Shown: positions 50,299-59,788, counted from the stretch's first letter. The stretch is DNA of 64,000 nt from an uncultured Phaeodactylibacter sp. (GCA_913057245.1 CAJXNH010000006.1:62001-126000), one strand, 5' to 3'. The notes: generated from the letters alone by a model not told the origin. Numbers and translations: made by a program.

Positions 50299-51459
50299 TC
50301 AAAGGGACTCCAGGCACTGAATCTGATGCATAAACAGACCCGGGTGGTAAGTTTCGTACTCTTCATAACCGCTGCTCCAGCCCAGAATGATCTTGTCCAG
50401 CTCAAAACGCTTCAGCAGATTGATCTGACTTTGGTCTATCGGATAAATGACCCGGTACGTCAGTTCGCCGGTCTTTTCATTGAGCACGCCATTGCTCCCG
50501 TTACCCGCCAGGAGTTTGACATACTGATTATTGAGTGTCATCATCACCAGGAAGGAGCCTTTCTGAATCGTGCCATACAGGCTTTGAGCGTTGTCCATAG
50601 CGAAGGTAAACTCAATAGACACAAAGCGGTAGCCGCCCAACTGATTGAACGCAGCCCGGCAGGTCAGGTACTCTTTGCCATTCAGCACGGGCCGGAGCCG
50701 TTCGGTTGGGGTATGGGTAAACAACAACTCCTCCTTCTGGCTGACCTGATACTTTCCGTTGGAATTGACGCCCTCAAACTCAAAGGCGCAGTCGTGTTCG
50801 GGGAACTGCACCACTTCATTGGTATGGCCGAAGGGCCGGTAATCATCGTCGAGCAGCACATTTTCGTAAGAATCCGAGGAAATCACATCTACACCTTCAA
50901 ACTGCTGCAACTCCAGCTTTTTCCGTTCCTGCTCCCGCTGATAAACTTCCACGTAGGTCTGACTGTCCCGGATCTGCCTGGCATTGGCGGCTTCCTGCTG
51001 CGCCATACGAGCCTCCCTGATGGCAATGGATTCAATTTCCCGGGCATTTTTCAGCCGTTCTTCCAGCTGCAGGACCTGTTCCGTATTATTTTGCCTTGTC
51101 ATAGCGGAATCCAGCTGCTCCTGCAGGGAAAGGGTATGCTCCCGCGCCTCGTCTGCCCGCTGCCGGGCGATCTCAGCAGCCTGTTGTGCGAGCTGGGCTT
51201 TTCGGTCCGCAACCCGGCGCAAATCCTCAGAAGTGATGACTGTGGCTCCGGGCAGCGGCGTCACCTCAACATCAAGCACCGCATGGTCCGGCCCTGTTGC
51301 TTCTCCTTCCGGAATGGGAACCAAATAAGCGCGTTTACCTTCCTGGCTCAGGACATAAGGCCGTTCTTTTTCATCATATAACACCTCGTCCTGAGCATAA
51401 ACATTGCTGATTAGCAGTCCGGAGCACAGCAGGATGGCGAAAAATGCTTTAATTTGCAT
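50299..51459 (-). CDS. Exported coiled-coil protein of unknown function
   Basis: The 386-residue protein has a signal peptide (FFAILLCSGLLISNVYAQ, about 5-22), a long coiled coil (about 80-185: RKAQLAQQAAEIARQRADEA onward, rich in Ala, Gln, Arg) and a C-terminal beta-rich domain (about 190-386) with two Cys (FPEHDCAFEF, EYLTCRAAF). It probably acts in the periplasm. No family recognised. It lies upstream of miaE on the same strand but miaE has its own promoter box. Confidence 0.75.
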   Translation of the reverse strand: MQIKAFFAILLCSGLLISNVYAQDEVLYDEKERPYVLSQEGKRAYLVPIPEGEATGPDHAVLDVEVTPLPGATVITSEDLRRVADRKAQLAQQAAEIARQRADEAREHTLSLQEQLDSAMTRQNNTEQVLQLEERLKNAREIESIAIREARMAQQEAANARQIRDSQTYVEVYQREQERKKLELQQFEGVDVISSDSYENVLLDDDYRPFGHTNEVVQFPEHDCAFEFEGVNSNGKYQVSQKEELLFTHTPTERLRPVLNGKEYLTCRAAFNQLGGYRFVSIEFTFAMDNAQSLYGTIQKGSFLVMMTLNNQYVKLLAGNGSNGVLNEKTGELTYRVIYPIDQSQINLLKRFELDKIILGWSSGYEEYETYHPGLFMHQIQCLESL

Positions 51460-51708
51460 GCTATGAAGTTTTTATGCGGTTGCAAATGGTATGAAGGATT
51501 GGGCGTTCCTCCTCTATCCCGGTAGCAAAACAAGTAAAACGGTCCAGCTATACGACCTGATGTGGAAAACCGCTGTGGGCCCCAAAGGTTTTAATCGTTA
51601 TGCCAAACCATTCCAGGCCACAGCGACTACACCTCAGCCTGGAACGCTCAAGATAGCCATTAATTGAGATTCGGGTCAAGTAAAGGGCCAAACCAAAATT
51701 ATTACCTA

Positions 51709-53832
51709 ATGAAAAATACGGGCTTAGTAATTTTATGTTGCGCAGCATTGCTGTTCTTTGGTTGTCAATCCGACCCATCAGAAAAGGCTTATGACTTTCC
51801 GGATATTCCGGTTGCCTACCCCGATACGCCAAGAGATACAGCCGGGCGCAATGATTTTTCAGGTTATAAAGTGGCCGCGCCTTATCAGTGGCTGGAAGCA
51901 ACCGATTCTGCGCAAACCCAGGCATGGGCCGCTGCCCAGTCAGAAGTAGCCAATACCTATCTCTATCAGCTGCCGGGCCGCGAAGTGCTCAGACAGGAAA
52001 TCACACAGCTGAGGGACTACACCTTAATCAGCCCACCCCAGCTGATCAATGGTGCCTACTATTACCTCAAGTCAGAACAAGGCGTGTGCAAAGGCCTTTT
52101 CCGAAGAGACAGCCTGAATGCTCCGGAAAAACAACTAATCAACCCGCAAAGCCAGGGCTGGCCAACCGCCTCTGACATTACCAGCTTTATACCTTCTCCG
52201 GATGGAGCACTGCTGGCCCTAAAGCGGTCCGTTGCCCATTCCGAATGGGAAGAAATCCTGATTTTTGACCTCGAGCAGGAACAGTTTCTTTCTGATACGC
52301 TTCGGTTTGTTCGCCACAGCAATGTCACCTGGTACGGCAGTGGTTTTTTCTACAGCCGCTATGCCCGCCCCGGTAGCGCCACCGAGCCTTATCTTTTCCA
52401 ACAGGTCTATTACCACCGCCCGGGCACCGATCAATCAGAGGACGAACTCGTTTATGCCGACCGCAGCGACCCCAGATTCAGGTTTGAGGTATACCTCAGC
52501 CCTGCACAGGACTACCTCGTGCTCCTGGCCACGGATGCTGATGGCCATCAGGCGGTCTATGGGCGGCCGGCAGGGGAAACAGACGCTGCCTTTACGGCCA
52601 TTGCTGAAGGCCTGGAGCATCAACTGGAATGGGCAGGAGCCGATGCATCAGGGTTCTACCTGATCACCAATCTTGATGCTCCGAACCGCCGCCTTGTGCG
52701 GGTCGACCCGGACCTTCCTGCCCTGAACTATTGGAAGACCATTTTGCCGGAAGGCGCCTCACCACTGGCAGCCGTACATTGGGTGGACGGAAACCTGCTG
52801 GCGGTTTATCTGGGCGAGACCGGCAGTGCCATGGCAGTATACAATACGAAAGGAAAACTGCTCAAACGCCCAAAGTTGCCTAAAAATGGCCTTATCCTGG
52901 ATATCAGCAGCCGGTACGATGATGCAAATGCTTTTATTAGCTATGGCGCTGTTTTGGAGCCGCCTCAGGTCTACCACCTCGATCTTGAGGCAGAACGGAT
53001 GACGGCTTTCCATACCCCCGTCACTATCCTAAAGCCCGGCAATTTTGAGACCCGCCTGGTGCAGTTGGAAAGCTACGATGGGACAACGGTCAACATGTAT
53101 GTGGTGCATACCAGGGAGCTAAAGCTCAATGGAAAGCACCCTGCCCTTATTTTCGCCGGCGGGCGTCAGTCTGGCCCTTTTGCGCCCATGTACGATGCGC
53201 AGGAACGGCTGATCGCGCAGCTCATGCTGAGACAGGGCGGCATTTGTGCGGTTCCCGCCCTAAGAGGGGGAAGCGCCCTCAATACCACCCTCCGCCGGGC
53301 AGGACAGTTGGAATACAAGCAGAATACGTTTGACGACTTCCAGGCTGCTGCCGAATACCTGATTGCCAATCAATACACCAAAGCTCACCGGCTTGGGGTG
53401 TACGGTGAAGGCCAGGGGGGGCTGATTGCCATGGCAAGCCTGGCGCAACGCCCCGATCTCTTCGGAGCCGTTGTAGGTGTTGACGGGTTATACGACCTGC
53501 TCCGCTATCCGGAGTTGGGGTCCGGGTGGAAATGGTTACCAGAATTCGGAGCTCCTGACGCCCCCAAATATTTTGATCCTATTTACGCCTATTCGCCTGT
53601 GCATAAAATACCGGCAGACCAGTATCCGGCGACTATGCTGGCCGCTCACCTCAACAGTGATGTGGTTATGCCAGCGCATACCTGGAAAATGGGTGCCGCG
53701 CTACAGTATCAGCAAACCGGCAAAGCACCGGCGCTCATTTATCCGGTACCGCAGGCACAGCCCTTTGATGAAACAGCAGCAGACCTGATGGCGTTTCTAT
53801 TGTACCACTTAAAAACGCCCGTGCAGGAATAA
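51709..53832 (+). CDS. Prolyl-oligopeptidase-like lipoprotein without a catalytic triad
   Basis: A 707-residue S9A-fold protein. The start MKNTGLVILCCAALLFFGC gives a lipoprotein signal peptide with lipobox LFFGC. A beta-propeller (about 70-420) and an alpha/beta-hydrolase domain (about 440-705) follow. The hydrolase domain aligns closely with prolyl oligopeptidases (ALRGGSALNTTLRRAGQLEY; TFDDFQAAAEYLI; RPDLFGAVVG), but the Ser motif GGSNGG reads GEGQGG (Gly568), DDRVVP reads NSDVVMP, and the terminal His region reads PVPQAQPFD. The enzyme is very probably inactive; a binding or regulatory role is inferred. Downstream dacA starts 9 bases after the stop. Confidence 0.85.
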   Translation: MKNTGLVILCCAALLFFGCQSDPSEKAYDFPDIPVAYPDTPRDTAGRNDFSGYKVAAPYQWLEATDSAQTQAWAAAQSEVANTYLYQLPGREVLRQEITQLRDYTLISPPQLINGAYYYLKSEQGVCKGLFRRDSLNAPEKQLINPQSQGWPTASDITSFIPSPDGALLALKRSVAHSEWEEILIFDLEQEQFLSDTLRFVRHSNVTWYGSGFFYSRYARPGSATEPYLFQQVYYHRPGTDQSEDELVYADRSDPRFRFEVYLSPAQDYLVLLATDADGHQAVYGRPAGETDAAFTAIAEGLEHQLEWAGADASGFYLITNLDAPNRRLVRVDPDLPALNYWKTILPEGASPLAAVHWVDGNLLAVYLGETGSAMAVYNTKGKLLKRPKLPKNGLILDISSRYDDANAFISYGAVLEPPQVYHLDLEAERMTAFHTPVTILKPGNFETRLVQLESYDGTTVNMYVVHTRELKLNGKHPALIFAGGRQSGPFAPMYDAQERLIAQLMLRQGGICAVPALRGGSALNTTLRRAGQLEYKQNTFDDFQAAAEYLIANQYTKAHRLGVYGEGQGGLIAMASLAQRPDLFGAVVGVDGLYDLLRYPELGSGWKWLPEFGAPDAPKYFDPIYAYSPVHKIPADQYPATMLAAHLNSDVVMPAHTWKMGAALQYQQTGKAPALIYPVPQAQPFDETAADLMAFLLYHLKTPVQE

Positions 53833-53841
53833 ACCGCGTAC

Positions 53842-54636
53842 ATGATTTACCTCTTCGATATTGGTTTTTTGCCGGTCAGAATCTGGGATGTGCTCGACAT
53901 CATCATTGTCGGGTACCTCATGTACCAGATTTACAAGTTGCTGCGCGGCAATATTGCCTTCAATATCTTTGTGGGGGTCCTGACCCTGTATGTGGTGTGG
54001 TGGCTGGTCAATCAGCTGGAAATGGACCTCCTTTCGGCGGTTTTAGACCAGTTTGTGAGCGTGGGCGTCATCATCATTATCATCATTTTCCAGCCTGAGG
54101 TAAGGCGCTTTTTGTTGTTTTTGGGCAATACCACACTTCGGCAGCGTTCCAATTTTCTGGGCCGGATTCTGGACCGCAACCTGGAAAGTACCGAGGAGAA
54201 AGTCCGGCAATTGCGCGCCCTGCGTTCTGCAATCGTGCGCATGAGCAAACGCAAAACAGGAGCCCTCATCGTTCTGGCCGGCAATCTTGACCTCGAAGGG
54301 CTGGTTAGCTCCGGGGTAGCTATGGATGCAGATATTACGGAGCCGCTGCTGGAAAGTATCTTTAATAAACACAGCCCACTGCACGATGGCGCCGTTATTG
54401 TAAGCAATGGCAGGCTGCAATCGGCCAGCTGTGTGCTTCCCGTATCCGAAAACCCCAATCTACCGAGCAGTGCGGGCTTACGGCACCGGGCTGCAGTAGG
54501 GATCACGGAGCGGGCGAATGTAGCGGCTTTTATTGTATCTGAGGAAACTGGCCAAATATCTATTGCTGTAGAGGGCGAGCTCCGCCGCAGGCTCGATGAG
54601 CAGGAACTGAAATCATTATTAAGTGAGTACTACTAA
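53842..54636 (+). CDS. dacA: Diadenylate cyclase CdaA
   Basis: CdaA makes cyclic di-AMP from two ATP at the inner membrane. The 264-residue protein has three N-terminal membrane helices (about 13-80, including IAFNIFVGVLTLYVVWWLVN) and a DAC domain with the catalytic DGA motif (HDGAVIV, about 180-186) and the ATP-binding RHRAA motif (LRHRAAVGITE, about 214-224). Complete and of standard length. It probably shares a transcript with the following GNAT gene, whose start overlaps its stop. The candidate hydrolase is the HD protein at 15765. Confidence 0.95.
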   Translation: MIYLFDIGFLPVRIWDVLDIIIVGYLMYQIYKLLRGNIAFNIFVGVLTLYVVWWLVNQLEMDLLSAVLDQFVSVGVIIIIIIFQPEVRRFLLFLGNTTLRQRSNFLGRILDRNLESTEEKVRQLRALRSAIVRMSKRKTGALIVLAGNLDLEGLVSSGVAMDADITEPLLESIFNKHSPLHDGAVIVSNGRLQSASCVLPVSENPNLPSSAGLRHRAAVGITERANVAAFIVSEETGQISIAVEGELRRRLDEQELKSLLSEYY

Positions 54637-55177
54637 TTTACCGGAAGGGATGGAGCTGGAACGAGTGGAAGAGTTCGCGCTGACCAGCTTGCAAAAGCAA
54701 CATATTCAAAGGCTCCTGAAGACCGCATTCCCGGGCTATCCGGACCGGACTTTCTACCGGCAGCTACCTGATTTTCGCTATCTTGGCTATCGGGAGGAGC
54801 GGTTAATGGCACACATGGCCGTAGAGCACCGCCTTCTGCATAATGCCGGGCAATTATACCCGGTTTTTGGAGTGATAGACCTTTGTGTGGACCCCATCTT
54901 TCAGCGCCGCCGCATTGCCAGTTACCTGCTTGACCAACTCACCATGCTGGGAAAGGAAAATCAGATTGACTTTTTGGTTTTGATTGCCAGTCAGCATCAG
55001 ATTTACCTGGATAACGGCTTCCAGCTTGTCAGCAATCCCTGCGTGTGGATGATGATCTCCGGTGATCAGTCTGTGGGGCTGACCCGCCGCTCGGTAAAAC
55101 ACTCCCTGATGGTCAAGCCACTGAGGGGTAAACAATGGAAAGAGGGGCTGGTCGACTTTTTAGGACCTATTTTTTAA
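54623..55177 (+). CDS. GNAT family N-acetyltransferase
   Basis: A 184-residue acetyltransferase of the GNAT fold: VFGVIDLCVDPIFQRRRIAS (about 80-99) carries the acetyl-CoA-binding (Q/R)RR(G/I)xA motif, and FLVLIASQHQIYLDNGF (about 114-130) is the second conserved strand and helix. The substrate is unknown. Translation could start at the GTG overlapping the dacA stop by 14 bases or at the ATG at 54650 (MELERVEEF); both are in frame. It converges with the YCII-domain gene with a 5-base gap. Confidence 0.75.
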   Translation: MSTTNLPEGMELERVEEFALTSLQKQHIQRLLKTAFPGYPDRTFYRQLPDFRYLGYREERLMAHMAVEHRLLHNAGQLYPVFGVIDLCVDPIFQRRRIASYLLDQLTMLGKENQIDFLVLIASQHQIYLDNGFQLVSNPCVWMMISGDQSVGLTRRSVKHSLMVKPLRGKQWKEGLVDFLGPIF

Positions 55178-55182
55178 TGCGG

Positions 55183-55698
55183 TCAGATATCAATCTTTGC
55201 GACCTGTTCGTGCAGCTCATTGACTTTCATTAAGGCTGCCGAACCGTACCAGGGCCGGAGTTCCATGCGCAACGTACCAGCCTTGATTGCCGGATCAGTA
55301 TTGGTAAGCGCCTCCGCTTCAGCAACCGTTCTGACATCAAATACGTAGATGCCCCGCAGGTCCTGCCCATCCATAAACGGCCCGGCCAGGACCAGGTCGC
55401 CAGCTTCCGCCATACGGGTAATATTATCGAGGTGAGCACGCTGTAGCTCAGCCCGTTGCAGAGAATCCAGCCCCGTAGCATCTCCCCGGTACAGGAAAGC
55501 CATCACGTAGACCTTCATACCATAGTCATCCGCACCAAGCTCCTGAGCGAGGAGGCTGTCATAAGCACTGCCTACCGGTCGGGTGGCGGCTTCAGGGCTT
55601 GCTAATGTTTCTGATGCCGTTTCCACTGACCCCTGCCCGCAGGAGATTATAAACAGGGTGAGCAGGCAAAATAAAGTAAAGTGCTTTAGCATATGCAT
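55183..55698 (-). CDS. YCII-domain lipoprotein
   Basis: A 171-residue lipoprotein with signal peptide and lipobox IISC (about 17-20), a Ser/Ala-rich linker, and a YCII-related domain (about 60-150): KVYVMAFLYRGD, AHLDNITRMAEAGDLVLAGP, then LRGIYVFDVRTVAEAEALTN and DPAIKAGTLRMELRPWYG. YCII domains are small ferredoxin-like folds with possible enzymatic or binding roles; the function here is unknown. An alternative ATG two codons downstream is equally possible. Confidence 0.78.
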   Translation of the reverse strand: MHMLKHFTLFCLLTLFIISCGQGSVETASETLASPEAATRPVGSAYDSLLAQELGADDYGMKVYVMAFLYRGDATGLDSLQRAELQRAHLDNITRMAEAGDLVLAGPFMDGQDLRGIYVFDVRTVAEAEALTNTDPAIKAGTLRMELRPWYGSAALMKVNELHEQVAKIDI

Positions 55699-55865
55699 TG
55701 ATTTTGTTCAGGAAGTTAAAGCTTTTCCCCGCCTCCGTCAACTTCTTTGTGGTTCACACCATATGAATGGGCATTCCACACATCTAAGCCCGGCATGCAG
55801 AGAAGCTCCTAAAACATTGACCTGAATAGGTCCGGAGGTGCGCACCTTTGGGTTTTCCCCGTTTT

Positions 55866-56314
55866 TCAGTAGCTATACTCCAGCACTTCATCGTACCCTT
55901 CCAGCTGAAGAAGGATGGTAGAATGCGCCCCGGAGCGAAGAGGTGTCAAGTCAAAAGTCTTGGTGTAGACAAGTAGTGCCTCGCAGTCATCGTCGTCCTT
56001 AAACCCTACCCTGATGAAACGGGTCGGTGGCAGGCGCTCACCTTCACCCACACTGGCAAAAAGATGCGCTTCCACTTCTCCGCACCCACCTCCGTAGCGA
56101 AAGGTCACATCCAGGCAATCCTCAAAAATGAAGACGTTGGAAATCATCAGTTCGTCGTCCGGACCATTCTCATAAAGGTCATCACTCACCTGCACCTGTT
56201 TTCCTCACAGGTTCCTGTTGGGCAAATGATTAATCCATCGTCTTCTGACTGCTCACAGGCCCAGAACAGGGTGGAGAAGATCAGCACGGCAGTCAAAATT
56301 TTTAGCTTTTTCAT
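55866..56314 (-). pseudogene. Lipoprotein gene broken by a one-base frameshift
   Basis: The 5' part (56314-56186) encodes a lipoprotein signal (MKKLKILTAVLIFSTLFWAC) and a Cys-containing stretch (CPTGTCEEN), then stops at TGA. The frame shifted by one base continues without a start codon as VQVSDDLYENGPDDELMISN to 55866, a plausible beta-rich domain of 109 residues. Restoring one C near 56199 (AAAACAGG to AAAACCAGG) would join them into one protein of about 150 residues. Either a real inactivating mutation or a sequencing error in the AAAAC run. Confidence 0.65.
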
Positions 56315-56396
56315 CGGATGATTGTTTTTGTATACAGACGAAAAGTCAGCTCGTAGGGTTGGGAGTCAATCCGATAAAAACCACGTTCCGGAAAGT

Positions 56397-57710
56397 TTAT
56401 GCTGTGGGCACCTCCTTTCGGCGCATGACCGGCACATCCTTCACCACCATTTGAATGGTGGTATCTTTAATGCGTTCTTCCAGCAGGACGATTTTGCCTT
56501 TGCGCAGTTCTTCCATAATAGCGGGTTGATGGTGGCGAACGGTAATGAGTTCGAGCCCGCGGTCCATCATCACTTTGAAGTCCTGCTCTATACGCTGGGC
56601 GAAACGATCGGCTTTATCGTCCACATCATTGACGCACAGGCTAAAGCTGATGGCTGAGTTTTGCATCATATTCACCTGAATACGCAGATCAGCGATAATG
56701 TTGAACAGTTCCCGGATGTGGTGCTCAGCCACGAAGGAAAAATCACGGGTGCTGATTTGCAGCAATACCTGATCGCCTTCGATGGCAACCATTGGCGGGT
56801 AGTTGTCCTCCACTTCGTCTGAAATGTAGGTGCCCGCACCTTCCGGGTTGATGTAGGACTTCACCATCAGCGGAATGCTCTTGTTCTGAAGGGGCTTGAT
56901 GGTCTTGGGGTGAATAACCTTGGCACCGTAGTAGGTCATCTCGATGGCTTCCTTGTAGGAGAGGCGGTCGAGCAGGGTGACATTCTCAAACTTTCGGGGG
57001 TCTGCGGTCAGGACGCCGGGGACATCCTTCCAGATCGTCATATCCTGGGCATCCATGCAAAAGCTGAAAATCGCTGCGGTATAATCGGAGCCTTCCCGTC
57101 CGAGGGTGGTGGTAAAGTTTTCAGTGGTACTGCCTATAAAGCCCTGTGTCAGGACGAAGCCGGGCTTTTCCAGCAGTGGGGTTACCAGTTTGGTAGCGCG
57201 TTCCTGCGTTTCTTCCCACTGTACCCAGCCTTCCCGGAAGATGTCATCAGTCAAAATCACGTCTCTTGCATCGAGCCAGGCGGTCGGCAATTCCATCTGA
57301 TTCAGAAAGGCGCTCACAATTTTGGAGGAGACCAGTTCGCCAATCGATACGATCTGATCGTACATGTAGTCGTAGTTGTCATGCGGCGGCTCTTCCAGCA
57401 CCCACTCCACTTCTACGAATACATCATTAACCGCAGCATAGACCTCCTCATTTTGAGAAGGGAAAAGCTGGTCCATAATCCGGTAATGCTGGGCTTTGAT
57501 TTCGTTGAGCAGGTCAAAGGCTTTACCGTTCTGAGCGGCATGGGCTTCGGCTACGGCTTCCATCGCATTGGTCGTTTTGCCCATTGCAGAAACCACTACC
57601 ACCAGGCTTTCGTCTTTAAAGTCACGGAGGATGTTAGCTACATTTTGAATAGCCGCTGCATCTTTGAGCGAGGATCCTCCAAATTTAAAAACCCGAACTG
57701 GACGCTTCAT
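56397..57710 (-). CDS. lysC: Aspartate kinase
   Basis: A 437-residue kinase that phosphorylates aspartate, the first step to lysine, threonine and methionine. Signature VFKFGGSSLKDA (about 7-18), GFIGSTTENFTTTLGREGSD (about 194-213), the substrate loop, and VKVIHPKTI-type segment GAKVIHPKTIKPL are present. The C-terminal part (about 300-437) has the regulatory ACT pair, with VLLQISTRDFSFVAEHHIRE near 323, suggesting feedback control by an amino acid. Monofunctional, not fused to homoserine dehydrogenase. Confidence 0.93.
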   Translation of the reverse strand: MKRPVRVFKFGGSSLKDAAAIQNVANILRDFKDESLVVVVSAMGKTTNAMEAVAEAHAAQNGKAFDLLNEIKAQHYRIMDQLFPSQNEEVYAAVNDVFVEVEWVLEEPPHDNYDYMYDQIVSIGELVSSKIVSAFLNQMELPTAWLDARDVILTDDIFREGWVQWEETQERATKLVTPLLEKPGFVLTQGFIGSTTENFTTTLGREGSDYTAAIFSFCMDAQDMTIWKDVPGVLTADPRKFENVTLLDRLSYKEAIEMTYYGAKVIHPKTIKPLQNKSIPLMVKSYINPEGAGTYISDEVEDNYPPMVAIEGDQVLLQISTRDFSFVAEHHIRELFNIIADLRIQVNMMQNSAISFSLCVNDVDDKADRFAQRIEQDFKVMMDRGLELITVRHHQPAIMEELRKGKIVLLEERIKDTTIQMVVKDVPVMRRKEVPTA

Positions 57711-57821
57711 GATTATCGAACTGTATTACTGGTTACATCAAAATTTTCAGAAATTGCGCAAGGTAAAAAATATCAGGCAATAGCGTCTGCCTATTTCTTT
57801 CACTTCCTCATTTTTTACAAC

Positions 57822-58394
57822 ATGCGTACAGAAAAAGAGAAAATGATCGCCGGGGAAATGTATGTGCCCCTTGACCCGATCCTCACTGAAGAACGCCAAA
57901 AAGCCCGCCTTTTGTTCAAAGCCCTAAACGAGACCGGGGATGACGAAAAAGAAAAGCGTCAGGAAATTCTGAAACAACTGCTGCCCAACAGTCAGCCTGA
58001 CCTCTGGATTGAACCGCCGTTCTACTGTGATTACGGCTATAACATTTATGCCGGCGAGCGGGTCTTTTTCAATTTCAACTGCGTGGTGCTGGATGTGGCA
58101 CCAGTGTACATTGGCAGCCGGGTCATGTGCGCGCCCAATGTGCAGCTCTACACCGCTACCCACCCGCTGAATGCCGAGGCGCGCAGTAGTGGGAAGGAGT
58201 ATGCCAAGCCGATCCGAATCGGGGATGACGTATGGCTGGGTGGAGGTGTTATCGTGTGCCCTGGTGTGACAATTGGAGACCGGGCAGTGATTGGGGCTGG
58301 GAGCGTGGTCACCCGTGATATTCCATCGGACAGCTTCGCTGCGGGGAACCCCTGCCGGGTGATTCGTGCCATTGATCAGCAGGAAGAGCTATAA
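57822..58394 (+). CDS. Maltose/galactoside O-acetyltransferase-type hexapeptide transferase
   Basis: A 190-residue left-handed beta-helix acetyltransferase. The N-terminal helices (MIAGEMYVPLDPILTEERQ) and the repeat region (IEPPFYCDYGYNIYAGERVF, then IGDDVWLGGGVIVCPGVTIG and VIGAGSVVTRDIP) match maltose O-acetyltransferase and galactoside acetyltransferase. The catalytic His is in LYTATHPLNAE. The substrate sugar is not certain. The ATG at 57822 is used because the open frame upstream reads the antisense of lysC. Confidence 0.88.
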   Translation: MRTEKEKMIAGEMYVPLDPILTEERQKARLLFKALNETGDDEKEKRQEILKQLLPNSQPDLWIEPPFYCDYGYNIYAGERVFFNFNCVVLDVAPVYIGSRVMCAPNVQLYTATHPLNAEARSSGKEYAKPIRIGDDVWLGGGVIVCPGVTIGDRAVIGAGSVVTRDIPSDSFAAGNPCRVIRAIDQQEEL

Positions 58395-58431
58395 AAAATG
58401 CCCGGACAACAGCGCTGCCCGGGCATTTTTT
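58394..58431. terminator. Rho-independent terminator, both directions
   Basis: AAAAATGCCCGG pairs with CCGGGCATTTTT around an ACAACAGCGCTGC loop, with A and T runs on each side. It can end both the acetyltransferase and the convergent TPR-protein transcripts. Confidence 0.85.
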
Positions 58432-58450
58432 CTTATCTGTTCAAGATAGC

Positions 58451-59788
58451 TTACTTATCAAAGTAGGCATCCTCGATTGTCTCGCCCGCCTGAATGCGGT
58501 CGATACGCTCCTTGAAGACATTGGACTTCTCCAGATCATCTTTACGTGCGTAGATTTCCTTGAGGGCAATCAGCGTGTTCAAGTCGCTTGGGTTGATCGA
58601 CTCCGCCTTCTGGAAGAATGGCAGTGCGTTATCAAACTCCTCGAAGATATTCTTCTTGAGCTCTTCGTACTTCTTCAGGCCTTCCTTGGAGTAGTCATCA
58701 GCGTACTTATTGAGGTCCTGTGTCATAACCGCCGCCTTGTTATAGTACAACGCGCCAATACTGTAGATGGCATCAACGTAATCAGGCTCCTTATCTACCG
58801 CCTGCTGATAATACTTCATTGCATTGTCAAAGTTCTCTTTTGCAGCTGCTTCATCGTTGGCTTTGAGCGCCTTCTGATACAAGTTGTCATAAACGTTGCC
58901 CAGTGTAGAATATAGGGAAACGTTGTCCGGTTCTTTTTCGATCGCCGTTTGCAGCTTGGTAATCAGCACATCCAGTTTACCGATACGGAGAAAGTGGTTG
59001 ATTTCTGCAAACAGCAGGGACACATCGTCCGGGAACAGCTTACGACCCTCTTCAAGATAGGCATAGGCTTCGTCCATTTTGGACTCATCCGTTGCTGTAA
59101 TTTTGTACAGCGATTCGTAAATGACAGGCTTGTCGTATTTTTTTTCATACAGCTGGTCAAAATAGCCTTTAGCTGCGTCCATTTTATTGGCGTTGATCGC
59201 AGAAAGCCCGGTGATGTACAACTGATTGAGGTAGTCGTCTTCGCTCTTCAGGTTGCTATCCTCTTTCTCATCAGTCAGAACCTTGTGCAGGTCGAGCACC
59301 ATTTTGAAGTTATTATAAGCCTTCTCATAGTTCTGCTCGTCCTGAAAAGCCATTACGCCACTGTTGGAGAGATGCCCTTGTGCCTGTGCCATACCCTTGG
59401 TGGCGTCACGGGTTTCCCATTTTTTCTCTGCCAATTCGTACGCCTTCAGCAGTGCTTCTGCCGCAACCATTGCCGGGTCATCTACTTCCGGTAGCCCAGC
59501 TGTTGCATCTTCGCCGCCCAGCTGACTGGCAATGAGGTATTGATTGGCAATTTCATTGTAAATTTCTCCCTTTGTCAGGTAGGTTTTAGCTTCTTTAGCT
59601 GTTTCCGCATCATTCACCCCTTCTTCAATAAAGTCAATGGCTTCCTTAAGCTTATCCTTATTATTGGTTGGATCAAGGTTGAAAGCGCCCAGGGCACTCG
59701 AAGCTTTACGAACCGCCTTCTTACCGTCCTGTGCCTGTACTGCAAATACCATCAATACGGCAGTCAGTGCTAAGATCAGTTTTTTCAT
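58451..59788 (-). CDS. Exported TPR-repeat protein
   Basis: A 445-residue protein starting MKKLILALTAVLMVFAVQAQ (signal peptide), followed by helix pairs with TPR spacing from about 25 to 420 (for example YKITATDESKMDEAYAYLEE, NVSLYSTLGNVYDNLYQKAL, YVDAIYSIGALYYNKAAVMT). TPR scaffolds bind proteins; no enzymatic domain is present. Rich in acidic residues and Lys. An ATG 18 bases upstream would add MKIAYN and is less likely. It stands alone between two terminator/promoter regions. Confidence 0.85.
   Translation of the reverse strand: MKKLILALTAVLMVFAVQAQDGKKAVRKASSALGAFNLDPTNNKDKLKEAIDFIEEGVNDAETAKEAKTYLTKGEIYNEIANQYLIASQLGGEDATAGLPEVDDPAMVAAEALLKAYELAEKKWETRDATKGMAQAQGHLSNSGVMAFQDEQNYEKAYNNFKMVLDLHKVLTDEKEDSNLKSEDDYLNQLYITGLSAINANKMDAAKGYFDQLYEKKYDKPVIYESLYKITATDESKMDEAYAYLEEGRKLFPDDVSLLFAEINHFLRIGKLDVLITKLQTAIEKEPDNVSLYSTLGNVYDNLYQKALKANDEAAAKENFDNAMKYYQQAVDKEPDYVDAIYSIGALYYNKAAVMTQDLNKYADDYSKEGLKKYEELKKNIFEEFDNALPFFQKAESINPSDLNTLIALKEIYARKDDLEKSNVFKERIDRIQAGETIEDAYFDK

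Noticed and set aside
50326-51381. 351-codon frame opposite the coiled-coil protein gene
   Set aside because: Low-complexity antisense of the coiled coil; no start signal or family resemblance.
56910-57821. Long in-frame extension upstream of the hexapeptide acetyltransferase
   Set aside because: It is the antisense of lysC; the true start is the ATG at 57822.
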